Source of the DNA: an uncultured Marinomonas sp.
GTDB taxonomy: Bacteria > Pseudomonadota > Gammaproteobacteria > Pseudomonadales > Marinomonadaceae
DNA length: 64,000 bases
Assembly: GCA_947493575.1 (NCBI GenBank)
Contig: CANLRQ010000005.1
Span: 62,001 to 126,000 of the forward strand
Reading direction: 5' to 3'
Shown: piece by piece, positions 28,268 through 39,840 of the stretch
How the letters are laid out: each line of letters begins with the position of its first letter
How positions within the stretch are numbered: position 1 is the stretch's first letter
Notes under the pieces: generated by a model
Told to the model about the DNA's origin: nothing
Databases searched by the model: none
The model's input: only the letters and a program-made list of their open reading frames with translations
Translations under genes and position numbers: made by a program

Positions 28268-30406
28268 ATGAAAGCATCTAAAGTCATTATCCTCGGTGTG
28301 GTAGCAATCGCCGTTGCTTTATTTTTCACATACGATTTACATACTTTTTTAAGCCTATCTTATTTGAAAGAACAGCAGTCTTCATTTGAAGAGTTAAGAG
28401 CTGCTCAGCCTGTTCTTGTCACCAGCGTATTTTTTATAAGCTATGTTTTTATTACCGCCCTATCTTTACCTGGAGCCGTCATATTAACACTTGCTGCTGG
28501 TGCATTATTTGGCCTTTTTCAAGGGCTACTGATCGCCTCTTTTGCAAGTTCAATTGGAGCAACCCTTGCTTTTCTAGTATCGCGTTACTTATTTAAAGAA
28601 TCAGTACAAGCGAAATTTGGCCAAAATCTCAAAGCCTTCAATAAAGGAATGGAGAAAGACGGTACATTGTACTTATTTACATTACGCCTTGTGCCCGCAT
28701 TTCCATTTTTCCTTATCAACTTATTAATGGGCCTAACGCCAATTAAAACATGGAGCTTTTACTGGGTTAGTCAATTGGGCATGGTTGCAGGCACAGGTGT
28801 CTTCGTTAATGCAGGTACTCAGCTTGCTCAAATTGACAGTTTAAAAGGCATCCTTTCTCCTGGGCTGATTCTTTCTTTTGTACTACTCGGTATTTTCCCA
28901 ATCATCGCGAAGAAGATAATAGATATGGTCAAATCACAAAAGAGCTTAAAACAATTTAAAAAACCTCAATCTTTCGATTACAACATGCTTGTTATTGGCG
29001 CCGGAGCTGGTGGTCTAGTCAGCTCATATATTGCCGCTGCGGTAAAAGCAAAAGTGGGATTAATTGAACGTCACAAAATGGGTGGTGATTGTTTAAATAC
29101 TGGTTGTGTTCCTAGTAAAGCATTAATTCGTGCGGCACATACCGCTCATGATATGCGTCACGCAGCTAAGTTAGGCATCACCAATGTTGAACCAGAAGTT
29201 GATTTTAGAGCGGTTTTTCAGGGCGTTCATAAAGTAATTAAAGATGTTGAGCCTCACGATTCTATAGAAAGATACACTGATTTAGGTGTGGAATGCATTA
29301 CCGGCGATGCTCGTGTCATTTCACCCTATGAAATTGAAGTAAATGGTAAAATTTTAACGACTAAAAATATTGTTATTGCGACGGGTGCAAGACCTTTTAT
29401 TCCAGATATTAAAGGCTTAGATCAAGTTACATACCACACAAGTGATACTATTTGGAATCTTACTGAAAACCCAGGACGACTAATTGTTTTGGGTGGTGGC
29501 CCCATAGGTAGTGAATTAACACAATCTTTTGCAAGACTCGGCGCACAAGTAACTCAAATTGAGCGTGGTGCTCGTATTATGCCCCGTGAAGATGAAGATG
29601 CGGCTCAATGGGTCACTGATAACTTCATTAATGAAGGTGTTGAGTTATTAACCGGGCATGCAGCTGAAGAAGTCATTTTAAAAGACGGCGAGCAATTTTT
29701 ACGTTGCGTTCATAAAGACGGAGAAGTATTAGTTCCTTTCGACACATTGCTCATTGCCGTTGGCCGCACACCAAATGTACGAGGCATAGGTCTAGAAGAA
29801 ATTGGTGTTGAAATCAACGAGCGTGGTGCTTTAGTAGTGGATGATTACTTAAGGACAAATATTCCAAACATCTATGGTGTTGGTGATGTTATTGGCTCTT
29901 ATCAATTTACTCATACTGCTGCGCATCAGGCTTGGTTTGCTGCCGTTAATGCTTTATTTGGCAAGTTCAAACAGTTCACAGTGGATTATCGAGTCATTCC
30001 TTGGGCCACCTTTACTGACCCAGAAGTTGCCCGTGTCGGTTTAAGTGAAGACGAAGCAAAAGCTCAGAACATTCCTTATGAAGTCGTCAAATTTGAAATT
30101 GAAGAGCTGGACAGAGCCATCGCAGATAGAAATACGGCTGGTTTTGTAAAAGTGTTAACCGTTCCAGGTAAAGACAAAATACTAGGTGTCACGATCGTTG
30201 GCAGCCATGCAGGTGACTTAATTGCTGAATATGTACAGGCAATGAAGCATAACTTGGGATTAAACAAAATTCTCGGCACCATTCATATTTACCCTACAAT
30301 GGCAGAAGCAAATAAGTACGCAGCAGGAGAATGGAAACGTGCCCATATTCCCCATAAGCTACTGTCATATGTAGAGAAATTTCATAACTGGAGCCGAGGC
30401 AAGTAG
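28268..30406 (+). CDS. Fusion of a VTT/TVP38 (DedA-like) membrane domain and a mercuric-reductase-like flavoprotein
   Basis: The 712-residue protein begins with an N-terminal helix and a VTT domain (about 45-215), including LPGAVILTLAAGALFG and RLVPAFPFFLINLLMG. It continues as a pyridine nucleotide-disulfide oxidoreductase. The FAD motif is GAGAGG (244-249), the redox pair is C275/C280 in CLNTGCVPSK, the NAD motif is GGGPIGSE, and the dimerisation domain has IHIYPTMAEANK in place of the His-Glu pair region. The reductase would be tethered to the inner-membrane cytoplasmic face. No HMA domain or C-terminal vicinal cysteines are seen, so mercury reduction is unlikely. Such fusions occur in other proteobacteria; the substrate is unknown. 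Confidence 0.9.
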   Translation: MKASKVIILGVVAIAVALFFTYDLHTFLSLSYLKEQQSSFEELRAAQPVLVTSVFFISYVFITALSLPGAVILTLAAGALFGLFQGLLIASFASSIGATLAFLVSRYLFKESVQAKFGQNLKAFNKGMEKDGTLYLFTLRLVPAFPFFLINLLMGLTPIKTWSFYWVSQLGMVAGTGVFVNAGTQLAQIDSLKGILSPGLILSFVLLGIFPIIAKKIIDMVKSQKSLKQFKKPQSFDYNMLVIGAGAGGLVSSYIAAAVKAKVGLIERHKMGGDCLNTGCVPSKALIRAAHTAHDMRHAAKLGITNVEPEVDFRAVFQGVHKVIKDVEPHDSIERYTDLGVECITGDARVISPYEIEVNGKILTTKNIVIATGARPFIPDIKGLDQVTYHTSDTIWNLTENPGRLIVLGGGPIGSELTQSFARLGAQVTQIERGARIMPREDEDAAQWVTDNFINEGVELLTGHAAEEVILKDGEQFLRCVHKDGEVLVPFDTLLIAVGRTPNVRGIGLEEIGVEINERGALVVDDYLRTNIPNIYGVGDVIGSYQFTHTAAHQAWFAAVNALFGKFKQFTVDYRVIPWATFTDPEVARVGLSEDEAKAQNIPYEVVKFEIEELDRAIADRNTAGFVKVLTVPGKDKILGVTIVGSHAGDLIAEYVQAMKHNLGLNKILGTIHIYPTMAEANKYAAGEWKRAHIPHKLLSYVEKFHNWSRGK

Positions 30407-30414
30407 CCTAAATA

Positions 30415-30487
30415 CTAGGAAAGGTGCGAATAAGGCTACTAAACCTGTATTCTTTGTTTAGCATCTCGAAGTTCGCACCTTCCCTAG
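30415..30487. mobile_element. Short IS5-type MITE (family A) with CTAG target duplication
   Basis: A 65-bp element (30419-30483) with inverted ends GAAAGGTGCGAA and TTCGCACCTTCC is flanked on both sides by CTAG. Its interior shares CCTGTATTCTTTGTT and AGCATCTCG with the 262-bp copy at 43 kb, so it looks like an internal-deletion derivative. The end sequence and YTAR target resemble IS5 (established knowledge); no transposase is present. Confidence 0.8.
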
Positions 30488-30494
30488 CCACAAT

Positions 30495-30549
30495 AAAAAA
30501 ACCAGCTTCAAAGTGAGTATTACATTTTTCACTTTGAAGCTGGTTTTTT
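30495..30549. terminator. Strong bidirectional terminator between convergent genes
   Basis: A roughly 20-bp stem (core AACCAGCTTCAAAGTGA with TCACTTTGAAGCTGGTT) has an A-run before and a T-run after. It ends both the VTT-reductase gene and the DUF2786 gene. Confidence 0.9.
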
Positions 30550-30596
30550 TTGTTTATATCAATTTAATAAGCTAAGGCCAAAACACATTTCTTTAT

Positions 30597-32213
30597 TTAG
30601 ACTGATTTCTTACTCGCAGACTGCTTTGGGTCTGCGGCATCGATAGTCAAAGAAACATAATCTTCTAATACTCCAGCAGTAAAGCGTTCTCGATCTTCCA
30701 CCGAAGAAATTTGCTCCGACTCCCAATTTAACAATCTTACAAAAATTGAATACTTAGTAATCACTGCCAAATTCACGTCTTTAATACTGATCGCATTTGA
30801 AGCCATCAGATGAAACACTTGATCTAAACTTTTTTGCGCTTCAAATTGCCCACTGCTACTAGCAGAAGCAAGCAACTCTTCAATTTTTAACAAAGGATTC
30901 ACTACTTTGCTTGCTCGTTTTGTACTTACCGAAGCCGTTAAGAATTTCGTTAACATATCATCGGTGTAACACTCTCTGGAATCAATGTCCTCAATTTTCG
31001 CCGTTTCTCTCTCTAAAAGTTTAATGAATAAGCTTTTGTTTTTAATATCAGAGAACTCAAGATCTCGAAGTGATAAATCGTTTTCTTCCATAATATTCAC
31101 TACGGCATTAAACGATGCTTTACCTTCCTCCCCCTTCTTAACAGAGTTCGTTAGGTGTTTTCTTAACTCATGCATTATTTTTGCAGCACGGTATTCTTCT
31201 TTTAATTGAACATGTCTTTGATAATCTTCGGTAATCTTATCAAAATCTTCTGTCAGCTCTTCAAATCCTGATAAGGCATCACGCTCAGCTCTCAAACACT
31301 GCATTCTGATCTCAGATCTGCGTTTTTCCCATGCCTCATAAGCTTGCGCTCTTAATTGAAAGGCTTTTTCAATTGCCTCTTCAAAACCACGCTCAATTTT
31401 CGCTCTTTCACTGCGTTCGGTTTGCTCTTCTTGCTCAGATATCAAACGTTCGTTACGTTTTTGCTTTAATGACTCTTCTGCAAGAGACTGCTGTAACGCA
31501 ATCGAGTCCAGTTTAGATTGAACAGCCGCTTCATCGAAGTCAGCCAATTTTTCGTGTATTTTTTTCCAATAATTATCTTCTTCAAACGGCATTTCTGGAT
31601 TACTTGATGCGTACTGCCCTCGAAGACGGTCTGTAAAAGCAACAGAGTCAGGGCGGAAAGCGTTTGCCGCATTAATCACATTGTCTGCCGCAAAATTCAT
31701 CGTTGACATATTTTCCTCTGACGCGTTTGAAACACTACTCTCGCTCTGATTTGCTTCTTCAGCATAACTATTATTCTCTTCAGTATAACCATTCGCTTCA
31801 GTATAGTTATCCGTATCTTCCACTTGATGATTTTCTTCCATTACGGCTTCTGTTGCATTTTTTCCCGTAGCATCAATATCGTCTAATATTGTTTTACTAT
31901 TGGCATATGCCCTACTTGGATCAACTGGCTTTTCACTAAACCGACGAGAAGACAAAGGCTCTTGAGACTTAGAGGTTGTCTGCTCTCCAGTAGAAAAGAT
32001 ACGACTTTGGCTTTTCCAATTCACTTTATAAAGTGTTTTTATGTCACACAACATTGACTGAGGAATTTCATGCATTTTTAGTTCATTTTGATGAACCACA
32101 GATTCTGCGTGACGCAAAGCCATCTCTGACTCACTTGAATTAGAAGAAGTTGCTAAATTTAATAGCTTTACAACTTTGCTAATGGCTTTCTTTTTTCTAC
32201 GTATGCTCACCAT
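30597..32213 (-). CDS. Large DUF2786-containing coiled-coil protein, function unknown
   Basis: The ATG at 32213 has GGAAGG six bases upstream and gives 538 residues. A basic start (VSIRRKKKAISK) leads into a DUF2786-like helical hairpin of about 40 residues (KVVKLLNLATSS to HQNELKMHEI). A low-complexity acidic linker follows (repeats of YTEEN/YAEEAN), then a long charged coiled coil (about 220-360), then two copies of a related helical segment, recognisable from FSDIKNKSLFIKLLERE and AVITKYSIFVRLLNWE. No signal peptide or membrane helix. The internal duplication and acidic linker suggest a scaffold; no function can be assigned. Confidence 0.75.
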   Translation of the reverse strand: MVSIRRKKKAISKVVKLLNLATSSNSSESEMALRHAESVVHQNELKMHEIPQSMLCDIKTLYKVNWKSQSRIFSTGEQTTSKSQEPLSSRRFSEKPVDPSRAYANSKTILDDIDATGKNATEAVMEENHQVEDTDNYTEANGYTEENNSYAEEANQSESSVSNASEENMSTMNFAADNVINAANAFRPDSVAFTDRLRGQYASSNPEMPFEEDNYWKKIHEKLADFDEAAVQSKLDSIALQQSLAEESLKQKRNERLISEQEEQTERSERAKIERGFEEAIEKAFQLRAQAYEAWEKRRSEIRMQCLRAERDALSGFEELTEDFDKITEDYQRHVQLKEEYRAAKIMHELRKHLTNSVKKGEEGKASFNAVVNIMEENDLSLRDLEFSDIKNKSLFIKLLERETAKIEDIDSRECYTDDMLTKFLTASVSTKRASKVVNPLLKIEELLASASSSGQFEAQKSLDQVFHLMASNAISIKDVNLAVITKYSIFVRLLNWESEQISSVEDRERFTAGVLEDYVSLTIDAADPKQSASKKSV

Positions 32214-32555
32214 AATTGCCTTCCGTATTAGCCTGTTCACTGATAATTAATAGTCTGGTCATTTGCATTTGGACTGTATTTATCAACAAATAACCATCTT
32301 CATAAAAATTTATAGCAAAAGGCTTGCCAACTCACTTTATCAATAAAGAATTCATACACCTCATAATAGATCAAAAATCAGCCAAAACAATAACAAATAG
32401 CATTTACTTACAACAAAACCTTAGCAAAATAATTTTAGGAAATAACCATTTCAACTCTCATATTCAATGCAAAACTAAGCCCAAGTATTTACAATGGACG
32501 CTATCAGAAGCACTATTACCTTATATGATCTAACTAACGCTTTTACGGAGATTTC
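32214..32555. other. Intergenic region upstream of two divergent genes
   Basis: This 340-bp AT-rich stretch separates the DUF2786 gene from the SMP-30 gene. A 69-codon frame at 32324-32533 lacks a ribosome-binding site and resembles nothing known, so I do not annotate it. It presumably holds both promoters; none stands out. Confidence 0.4.
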
Positions 32556-33425
32556 ATGTCAAATACGCACTGTTTGATTAATGCTCAAGCAAAACTCGCT
32601 GAATGCCCAAGATGGGATGAGAAAACCAACTCTCTGTATTATGTAGATATTGATTCTTATCAACTGTGCCGCTTTAACCTTGAAACTAAAACCATAGAAA
32701 CACGTCAGTTTGATGAAGAAATTGGTTGTTTTTCATTAATGGAATCTGGCGGATTCATTGCGGCTTTTCGTTCGGGCGTTTATACCTTTGCTGACTTTAA
32801 CGACTCTCCTTCTGTATATTGGATAGCAGACTATGACAAAGCAACGACTCGCTTTAATGATGGTAGATGCGATTTCCATGGTCGCTTTTTAGCGGGCACC
32901 ATGTATTCGCCTAAAGATGCATTCAAAGGAGCTCTATATCAATTCTCAAATGGTAGTAATACCTTATTAGATCAATCTGCTTGGACGTCAAACGGACTTG
33001 CTTTCTCTCCTGATGGAAAAACAATGTATTATTCCGATACACCAAATCACATTGTTTATACGTTTGATTATGATATGGAAAGCGGCCAAACAAGCAATAA
33101 AAAAACTTTCATTGAATTTCCTAGAGGACTAGGTCGACCCGATGGCGCTGCTGTAGATACAGAAGGAAACTACTGGAGTGCTTTGTATGCAGGCCAAAGG
33201 GTTGTTAAAATCAGCCCCGAAGGAGAAATTTTAGAAGAAATCCCTGTTCCTGCGATTTATCCAACCATGGTGGCATTCGGTGGAGCAGATATGAAGACTC
33301 TGTTTGTCACAACCTGTCGAAGCGCTCATACAGAAGAAGAATTAATGACCTACCCAGAGGCAGGTGGTATCTTTGCAATTGAGACATGTTCTACTGGATT
33401 AATTGAATCACGATTCAAACAATAA
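32556..33425 (+). CDS. SMP-30/gluconolactonase/LRE family lactonase
   Basis: A six-bladed beta-propeller of 289 residues. The metal-binding acidic residues are in [20 protein letters not shown] at the N-terminus, [16 protein letters not shown] in the middle, [19 protein letters not shown], and [15 protein letters not shown], the four motifs of the SMP-30/regucalcin family. Members hydrolyse sugar lactones such as gluconolactone. GGAG lies upstream of the ATG. The stop falls 44 bp before the proS start, so proS may be co-transcribed. Confidence 0.88.
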   Translation: MSNTHCLINAQAKLAECPRWDEKTNSLYYVDIDSYQLCRFNLETKTIETRQFDEEIGCFSLMESGGFIAAFRSGVYTFADFNDSPSVYWIADYDKATTRFNDGRCDFHGRFLAGTMYSPKDAFKGALYQFSNGSNTLLDQSAWTSNGLAFSPDGKTMYYSDTPNHIVYTFDYDMESGQTSNKKTFIEFPRGLGRPDGAAVDTEGNYWSALYAGQRVVKISPEGEILEEIPVPAIYPTMVAFGGADMKTLFVTTCRSAHTEEELMTYPEAGGIFAIETCSTGLIESRFKQ

Positions 33426-33468
33426 CCCCGCTTCGTTTTATTTAACTTATCAACTAGATGACCTAACA

Positions 33469-35202
33469 ATGCGCGCAAGTAACTACTTATTTTCAACACT
33501 TCGTAATTCACCTACTGACGCAGTCGTCATTAGCCATCAACTAATGATTAGAGCTGGCATGATACGTCAAGTATCTAAAGGGCTATATACTTGGCTTCCT
33601 ACCGGCATAAAAGTATTACGTAAAGCCGAAAAAATTGTTCGAGAAGAGATGCAAAAAGCAGGCTCTCTTGAAGTATTAATGCCTGGCGTTCAACCTTCAG
33701 AACTCTGGAAAGAAACAGGTAGATGGCAGAAATACGGCCCAGAATTATTGCGTTTAAAAGACAGACATGACCGTGATTACTGCCTTGGCCCAACTCATGA
33801 AGAAGTCATTACAGATCTGGCTCGCAATGAACTGACCAGTTACAAACAACTGCCACTTAATTTTTTCCAAATCCAGACAAAATTTCGTGACGAAGTTCGC
33901 CCGCGCTTTGGTGTTATGCGTTCGCGTGAGTTCCTCATGAAAGATGCTTACTCTTTTCATGTTGATCAAGCTTCTCTACAAGAAACTTATGATGTGATGC
34001 ATCAAGCCTATTGCAATGTCTTTGATCGTATTGGCTTAAACTATCGCCCAGTAAGAGCAGATACTGGCAGTATCGGTGGTGCTTACTCCCATGAATTCCA
34101 TGTTTTAGCCGATTCCGGTGAAGACGATATTGCATTCAGTGACTCATCTGATTACGCAGCCAATGTTGAGCTAGCTGAAGCTGTTGAATTAAAGCAATCT
34201 GCCGACGCTGCAACACAGGAAATGGCAGAAATCTTTACCCCTGATTGTAAGACCATTCAGAAAGTTGCAGATTTTCTAAAATTGCCAGTTGAAAAAACCG
34301 TTAAAACAATGCTGATAAAAGGGCTGGACGAAGAACAAAACCCTACTATTATCGCGCTGGTTTTACGTGGCGATCACACTATCAATGACGTAAAAGCAGA
34401 AAAGCTTCAAGGCGCGTTGGTACCATTCGAATTTGCTAACGAAGAAGACATAGTCAAAGCATTAGGCTGTGGTCTTGGCTCTATCGGTCCTGTTGGTTTA
34501 AAAGACAAAGGCATTCAAGTTATTGTTGACCGTTCTGCCGCAGTATTATCTGATTTCTGTGCCGGCGCAAACAAAGATGACTACCACTACACTGGAATTA
34601 ACTGGTCTAAAGATTGTCCTGAATTTGATGTTGCCGACATTCGCAATGTTGTTGAAGGTGATCCTTCCCCAGATGGCAATGGCAAAATTGTTATCAAACG
34701 AGGCATTGAAGTCGGCCATATCTTCCAGCTTGGGCAACAGTATGCCGATGCAATGAAAGCCACTGTGCTAGATGAAAATGGCAAGAGTCAAACAATGTGG
34801 ATGGGATGTTATGGCATAGGTGTAAGCCGTGTTGTCGCTGCGGCAATTGAGCAAAATCATGATGACAAAGGCATCGTTTGGCCTGATTCTATTGCTCCTT
34901 ACACTCTTTCTATTGTTGCCATGAATTATGATAAATCAGAAAGCGTACGAGCTACCTGTGACGAACTATACAATACATTCTCAGCCGCTGGCATTGATGT
35001 TTTCTTAGATGATAGAAAAGAAAGACCAGGCGTTAAATTCGCAGATTGCGAACTATTAGGCATTCCTCATCGTCTAGTTGTCGGTGACAAAGGTCTAGCA
35101 AATGGCACGTTAGAGTACAAAAACCGACGTTCAGGAGAGAGCGAAGATATCCCTCTTGAAGCTGCTCTGCAATCTCTACTAAACAAAATTAACGCCAAGT
35201 AA
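33469..35202 (+). CDS. proS: Prolyl-tRNA synthetase
   Basis: This enzyme charges tRNA-Pro. From the ATG at 33469 the protein has 577 residues, the length of bacterial ProS with an editing domain. [13 protein letters not shown] is the family N-terminus, so the upstream ATG at 33403 is not used. Class II motifs are present: [12 protein letters not shown]-type motif 1 region, [17 protein letters not shown] motif 2, and [17 protein letters not shown] motif 3. The INS editing domain (about 220-400) is intact, with KTMLIKG and [11 protein letters not shown]. Confidence 0.97.
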   Translation: MRASNYLFSTLRNSPTDAVVISHQLMIRAGMIRQVSKGLYTWLPTGIKVLRKAEKIVREEMQKAGSLEVLMPGVQPSELWKETGRWQKYGPELLRLKDRHDRDYCLGPTHEEVITDLARNELTSYKQLPLNFFQIQTKFRDEVRPRFGVMRSREFLMKDAYSFHVDQASLQETYDVMHQAYCNVFDRIGLNYRPVRADTGSIGGAYSHEFHVLADSGEDDIAFSDSSDYAANVELAEAVELKQSADAATQEMAEIFTPDCKTIQKVADFLKLPVEKTVKTMLIKGLDEEQNPTIIALVLRGDHTINDVKAEKLQGALVPFEFANEEDIVKALGCGLGSIGPVGLKDKGIQVIVDRSAAVLSDFCAGANKDDYHYTGINWSKDCPEFDVADIRNVVEGDPSPDGNGKIVIKRGIEVGHIFQLGQQYADAMKATVLDENGKSQTMWMGCYGIGVSRVVAAAIEQNHDDKGIVWPDSIAPYTLSIVAMNYDKSESVRATCDELYNTFSAAGIDVFLDDRKERPGVKFADCELLGIPHRLVVGDKGLANGTLEYKNRRSGESEDIPLEAALQSLLNKINAK

Positions 35203-35212
35203 TTAACAACTC

Positions 35213-35244
35213 CGCTAGGGTGAGTCAAATCACCCTAGCGATTT
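35213..35244 (+). terminator. Intrinsic terminator after proS
   Basis: A perfect 11-bp stem, CGCTAGGGTGA with TCACCCTAGCG, and a six-base loop are followed by ATTTT. Confidence 0.85.
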
Positions 35245-35311
35245 TCCATTTCAATTTTGATGTCTACTAGAGATACTTTTTCCTTATTAGACACTTGCTC
35301 AGGATATTCAA

Positions 35312-35656
35312 ATGACTACTATTTTTCATAATCCACGATGCTCTAAATCCAGAGAAACACTCGTTCTTCTAGAGGAAAAAGGCATTCAGCCAACAGTACG
35401 CCTCTATATGGAAAAACGTCCTAACGTTGAAGAACTGAAAAACCTGCTGAACTTCCTATCAATGAGGCCAATTGAATTAATGCGAACAAAAGAAGCTATT
35501 TATAAAGAGCAAAACCTACATTTACCAGAAACGACAGACGCCCAAAGACTGTCTGCCATGTGCCAATACCCAAAATTAATTGAGCGCCCTATCGTTATCC
35601 ATAAAGGCAAAGCAAAAATAGGCCGCCCTCCTGAACAAGTATTGGAATTATTTTAA
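35312..35656 (+). CDS. ArsC-family (YfgD-like) arsenate reductase homologue
   Basis: A thioredoxin-fold protein of 114 residues with the ArsC active site NPRCSKSRET (cysteine near residue 10), RTKEAIYKE and RPIVIHKGKAKIGRPPE. The family reduces arsenate with glutaredoxin, but YfgD-type members next to wrbA may have another physiological substrate. The stop codon TAA shares its last A with the ATG of the wrbA-like gene, so the two are translationally coupled. Confidence 0.88.
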   Translation: MTTIFHNPRCSKSRETLVLLEEKGIQPTVRLYMEKRPNVEELKNLLNFLSMRPIELMRTKEAIYKEQNLHLPETTDAQRLSAMCQYPKLIERPIVIHKGKAKIGRPPEQVLELF

Positions 35657-36255
35657 TGTCTCAGCCTTACATTCTGGTACTGTACTACAGTCGTCATGGC
35701 TCCATCGCCGAGATGGCAAAACATATCGCCCGTGGTATTAAGCAACATCCAGACATTGATGTAAAAGTCAGGCAAGTACCTGAAGTTGCCTCAACGACAA
35801 CAGAAGCAGCACCAGCTATTCCTGATGAAGGTGTCCCATATTGCACATTAGATGAGCTGGCAGATTGTAGTGGGCTTATTTTAGGTAGTCCGTCCTATTT
35901 TGGTAGTATTGCTTCTCCATTGAAATACTTTTTAGATCAGACCTCTCTTCTATGGATGACTGGGAAATTAGTTGATAAACCCGCTTCTGTGTTTACCAGT
36001 GGCAGTAGTATGCACGGTGGCCATGAAATGTGTTTACAGGCTTTGTCTATTCCTTTATTCCACCATGGTATGATTATTCAAAGCCAATCGTATAAAGCAA
36101 AAGAGCTAATGCAAACCCAAACTGGAGGCACGCCATACGGGGCAAGCCATTTTGCCAGTAGTACTAGTAACACCGAGTTGAGCAAAGATGAAGTTGCATT
36201 ATGTGAAATTCAGGGACAAAGATTGGCAAATTTAGTGTCACAACTTAACAAATAA
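35656..36255 (+). CDS. WrbA-like NAD(P)H:quinone oxidoreductase (flavodoxin fold)
   Basis: The 199-residue flavodoxin-like protein has the FMN phosphate loop region YYSRHGSIAEMAKHIARG, the GSPSYFGSIASPLKYFLDQT segment and TSGSSMHGGHE, the pattern of WrbA. It probably reduces quinones by two electrons with FMN. It is the middle gene of an arsC-wrbA-DUF2069 operon, an arrangement also seen in other gammaproteobacteria. Confidence 0.88.
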   Translation: MSQPYILVLYYSRHGSIAEMAKHIARGIKQHPDIDVKVRQVPEVASTTTEAAPAIPDEGVPYCTLDELADCSGLILGSPSYFGSIASPLKYFLDQTSLLWMTGKLVDKPASVFTSGSSMHGGHEMCLQALSIPLFHHGMIIQSQSYKAKELMQTQTGGTPYGASHFASSTSNTELSKDEVALCEIQGQRLANLVSQLNK

Positions 36256-36276
36256 ATACCTAAGGTTCTGTCTAAA

Positions 36277-36687
36277 ATGGCAAAAAAAGAAAGTGTTACT
36301 CCAAAAGAATGGCAAAGAGCAACATCGCTTTATAAACAAGCGTATTCATTAATGGTGCTGAATCTTTTTGCGCTCATCACAATCATTTGTGTCCATCATA
36401 TATTTTTACAAAAAATTGTATTTGATCGACCTTATGTCTTTCTTTTTGTCATGGTCTCTCCTTTATTACTTCTGGTACCAGGGGCAATAAAAGGCAGTTA
36501 CCGAGGGGCCATTTGGATTTGTTTTGTCACACTGATTTATTTTGTAGCTGGGGTTCTCAATTGGACTCAAGGCATAGATTGGGCATACGGAATCAGTGAA
36601 ACTTTATTATCTTTCTTACTTTTCAACATCGCACTTATGTACGCAAGATGGAAAGGGCTATCAGAATTACCCGTCAAAAGCGCTTAA
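36277..36687 (+). CDS. DUF2069 inner-membrane protein
   Basis: A 136-residue protein with four hydrophobic segments (about 27-47, 54-73, 80-98 and 105-125) and the motif GSYRGAIWICFV. The pattern and the position after wrbA match the uncharacterised DUF2069 family. It is 21 bp behind the wrbA-like gene and probably in the same operon. Confidence 0.8.
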   Translation: MAKKESVTPKEWQRATSLYKQAYSLMVLNLFALITIICVHHIFLQKIVFDRPYVFLFVMVSPLLLLVPGAIKGSYRGAIWICFVTLIYFVAGVLNWTQGIDWAYGISETLLSFLLFNIALMYARWKGLSELPVKSA

Positions 36688-36703
36688 CTCCCACATAAAA
36701 AAA

Positions 36704-36733
36704 GTTTAACCCTTATTATTTAGAGGGTTAAAC
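36704..36733 (-). terminator. Intrinsic terminator after cysB
   Basis: A 10-bp stem (GTTTAACCCT with AGGGTTAAAC) is followed on the minus strand by a run of seven T. It lies between convergent DUF2069 and cysB and serves cysB best. Confidence 0.8.
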
Positions 36734-36778
36734 CTTAATGTCACTAACCTTTTCACACAACTCTTAAGACAACTCATT

Positions 36779-38638
<1,860 letters not shown>

Positions 38639-38684
38639 ATATAATAACGACTTAGTCGATCTGCAAAAGTAATTAGGACAATAC

Positions 38685-39758
38685 ATGAGTGACTCCACAT
38701 TAGAAGATTTAAATATCTCTTCCTTCTCTCCGCTAATGACGCCTGAAAAAATGAAACAGGCTTTTCCTGTAACGAATGATGTAAGATCCACCATTACAAA
38801 AGCACGTAATGACATCAAAAATATTCTAGATGGAAAAGACCATAGACTGGTTATTGTTATCGGTCCTTGCTCCATCCATGATACTGAAGCCGCCCTTGAT
38901 TACGCTCGCCGCTTAAAAGAGTTAGCAAGCAAAGTGGACGATACTCTTTATATTGTTATGAGAACCTATTTTGAAAAGCCTCGTACAACGGTTGGTTGGA
39001 AAGGCTTAATCAACGATCCAAACCTAGATGATTCATTTGAAGTAGAAAAAGGCATGGGCATTGCGCGTAAGCTGCTTATTGAGCTTTCTGAAATGGGTTT
39101 ACCATTGGCTACTGAAGCACTTGACCCAATTTCCCCTCAATATATTCAAGACTTAATTAGTTGGTCCGCTATAGGAGCTAGAACAACGGAATCTCAAACT
39201 CACCGTGAAATGGCTTCAGGCCTTTCAGGTGCAGTTGGATTTAAAAATGGTACTGATGGGTCCATGACTGTTGCAGTCAACGCAATGCAATCTGTTTCTC
39301 ATCCTCATTCATTTCTAGGTATTAATGAAGAAGGTCAAGTAAGCATTGTCAGAACAAAAGGTAATGCTTATGGACACCTTGTTCTTCGTGGTGGTAACGG
39401 TAAGCCAAACTATGATTCGGTAAACATCACATTAAGTGAACAAGCTTTAACCAAAGCAGGTCTTGCACATAACATTATGGTTGACTGTTCACACGAGAAT
39501 TCAAATAAGAAACCTGAAATCCAGCCACTTGTTGCAAAAGATGCAACCAAGCAAATCCTTGAAGGCAATAACTCAATTATCGGCTTAATGATTGAAAGTA
39601 ACATTGGCTGGGGAAATCAGAAAATCAACTCAGATAAGAGTCAGCTTGAATACGGAGTATCTATTACAGACGCTTGTATCGACTGGAAAACAACTGAAGA
39701 AACATTACTCGGTATGGCTGATCAACTGAGAGATGTATTACCTAAAAGACAGCGTTAA
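38685..39758 (+). CDS. 3-deoxy-7-phosphoheptulonate (DAHP) synthase, class I
   Basis: This is the first enzyme of the shikimate pathway, condensing phosphoenolpyruvate and erythrose 4-phosphate. The 357 residues match the AroF/G/H type, with VIGPCSIHD, RTYFEKPRTTVGWKG, SWSAIGARTTESQTHR and DCSHENSNKKPE carrying substrate and metal ligands. Which aromatic amino acid inhibits it cannot be read safely, so I give no isozyme symbol. A terminator follows. Confidence 0.95.
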   Translation: MSDSTLEDLNISSFSPLMTPEKMKQAFPVTNDVRSTITKARNDIKNILDGKDHRLVIVIGPCSIHDTEAALDYARRLKELASKVDDTLYIVMRTYFEKPRTTVGWKGLINDPNLDDSFEVEKGMGIARKLLIELSEMGLPLATEALDPISPQYIQDLISWSAIGARTTESQTHREMASGLSGAVGFKNGTDGSMTVAVNAMQSVSHPHSFLGINEEGQVSIVRTKGNAYGHLVLRGGNGKPNYDSVNITLSEQALTKAGLAHNIMVDCSHENSNKKPEIQPLVAKDATKQILEGNNSIIGLMIESNIGWGNQKINSDKSQLEYGVSITDACIDWKTTEETLLGMADQLRDVLPKRQR

Positions 39759-39780
39759 GTCTTAAAAATTGGTAATAATT

Positions 39781-39817
39781 AAAAAGGGCAGTTAACACAT
39801 AGTTAATCGCCCTTTTT
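39781..39817 (+). terminator. Intrinsic terminator after the DAHP synthase gene
   Basis: A stem AAAAAGGGC with GCCCTTTTT (39781-39789 and 39809-39817) has a run of T on each strand. It lies between convergent genes and can act both ways. Confidence 0.75.
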
Positions 39818-39840
39818 CACTTTTACTCTTCTCACAACCT

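Noticed and set aside
28268-30406. Reading the fusion protein as a mercuric reductase of a mer operon
   Set aside because: No HMA domain, no C-terminal cysteine pair, and no merR, merT or merP nearby.
32324-32533. 69-codon frame upstream of the SMP-30 gene
   Set aside because: No ribosome-binding site, AT-driven composition, no recognisable protein features.
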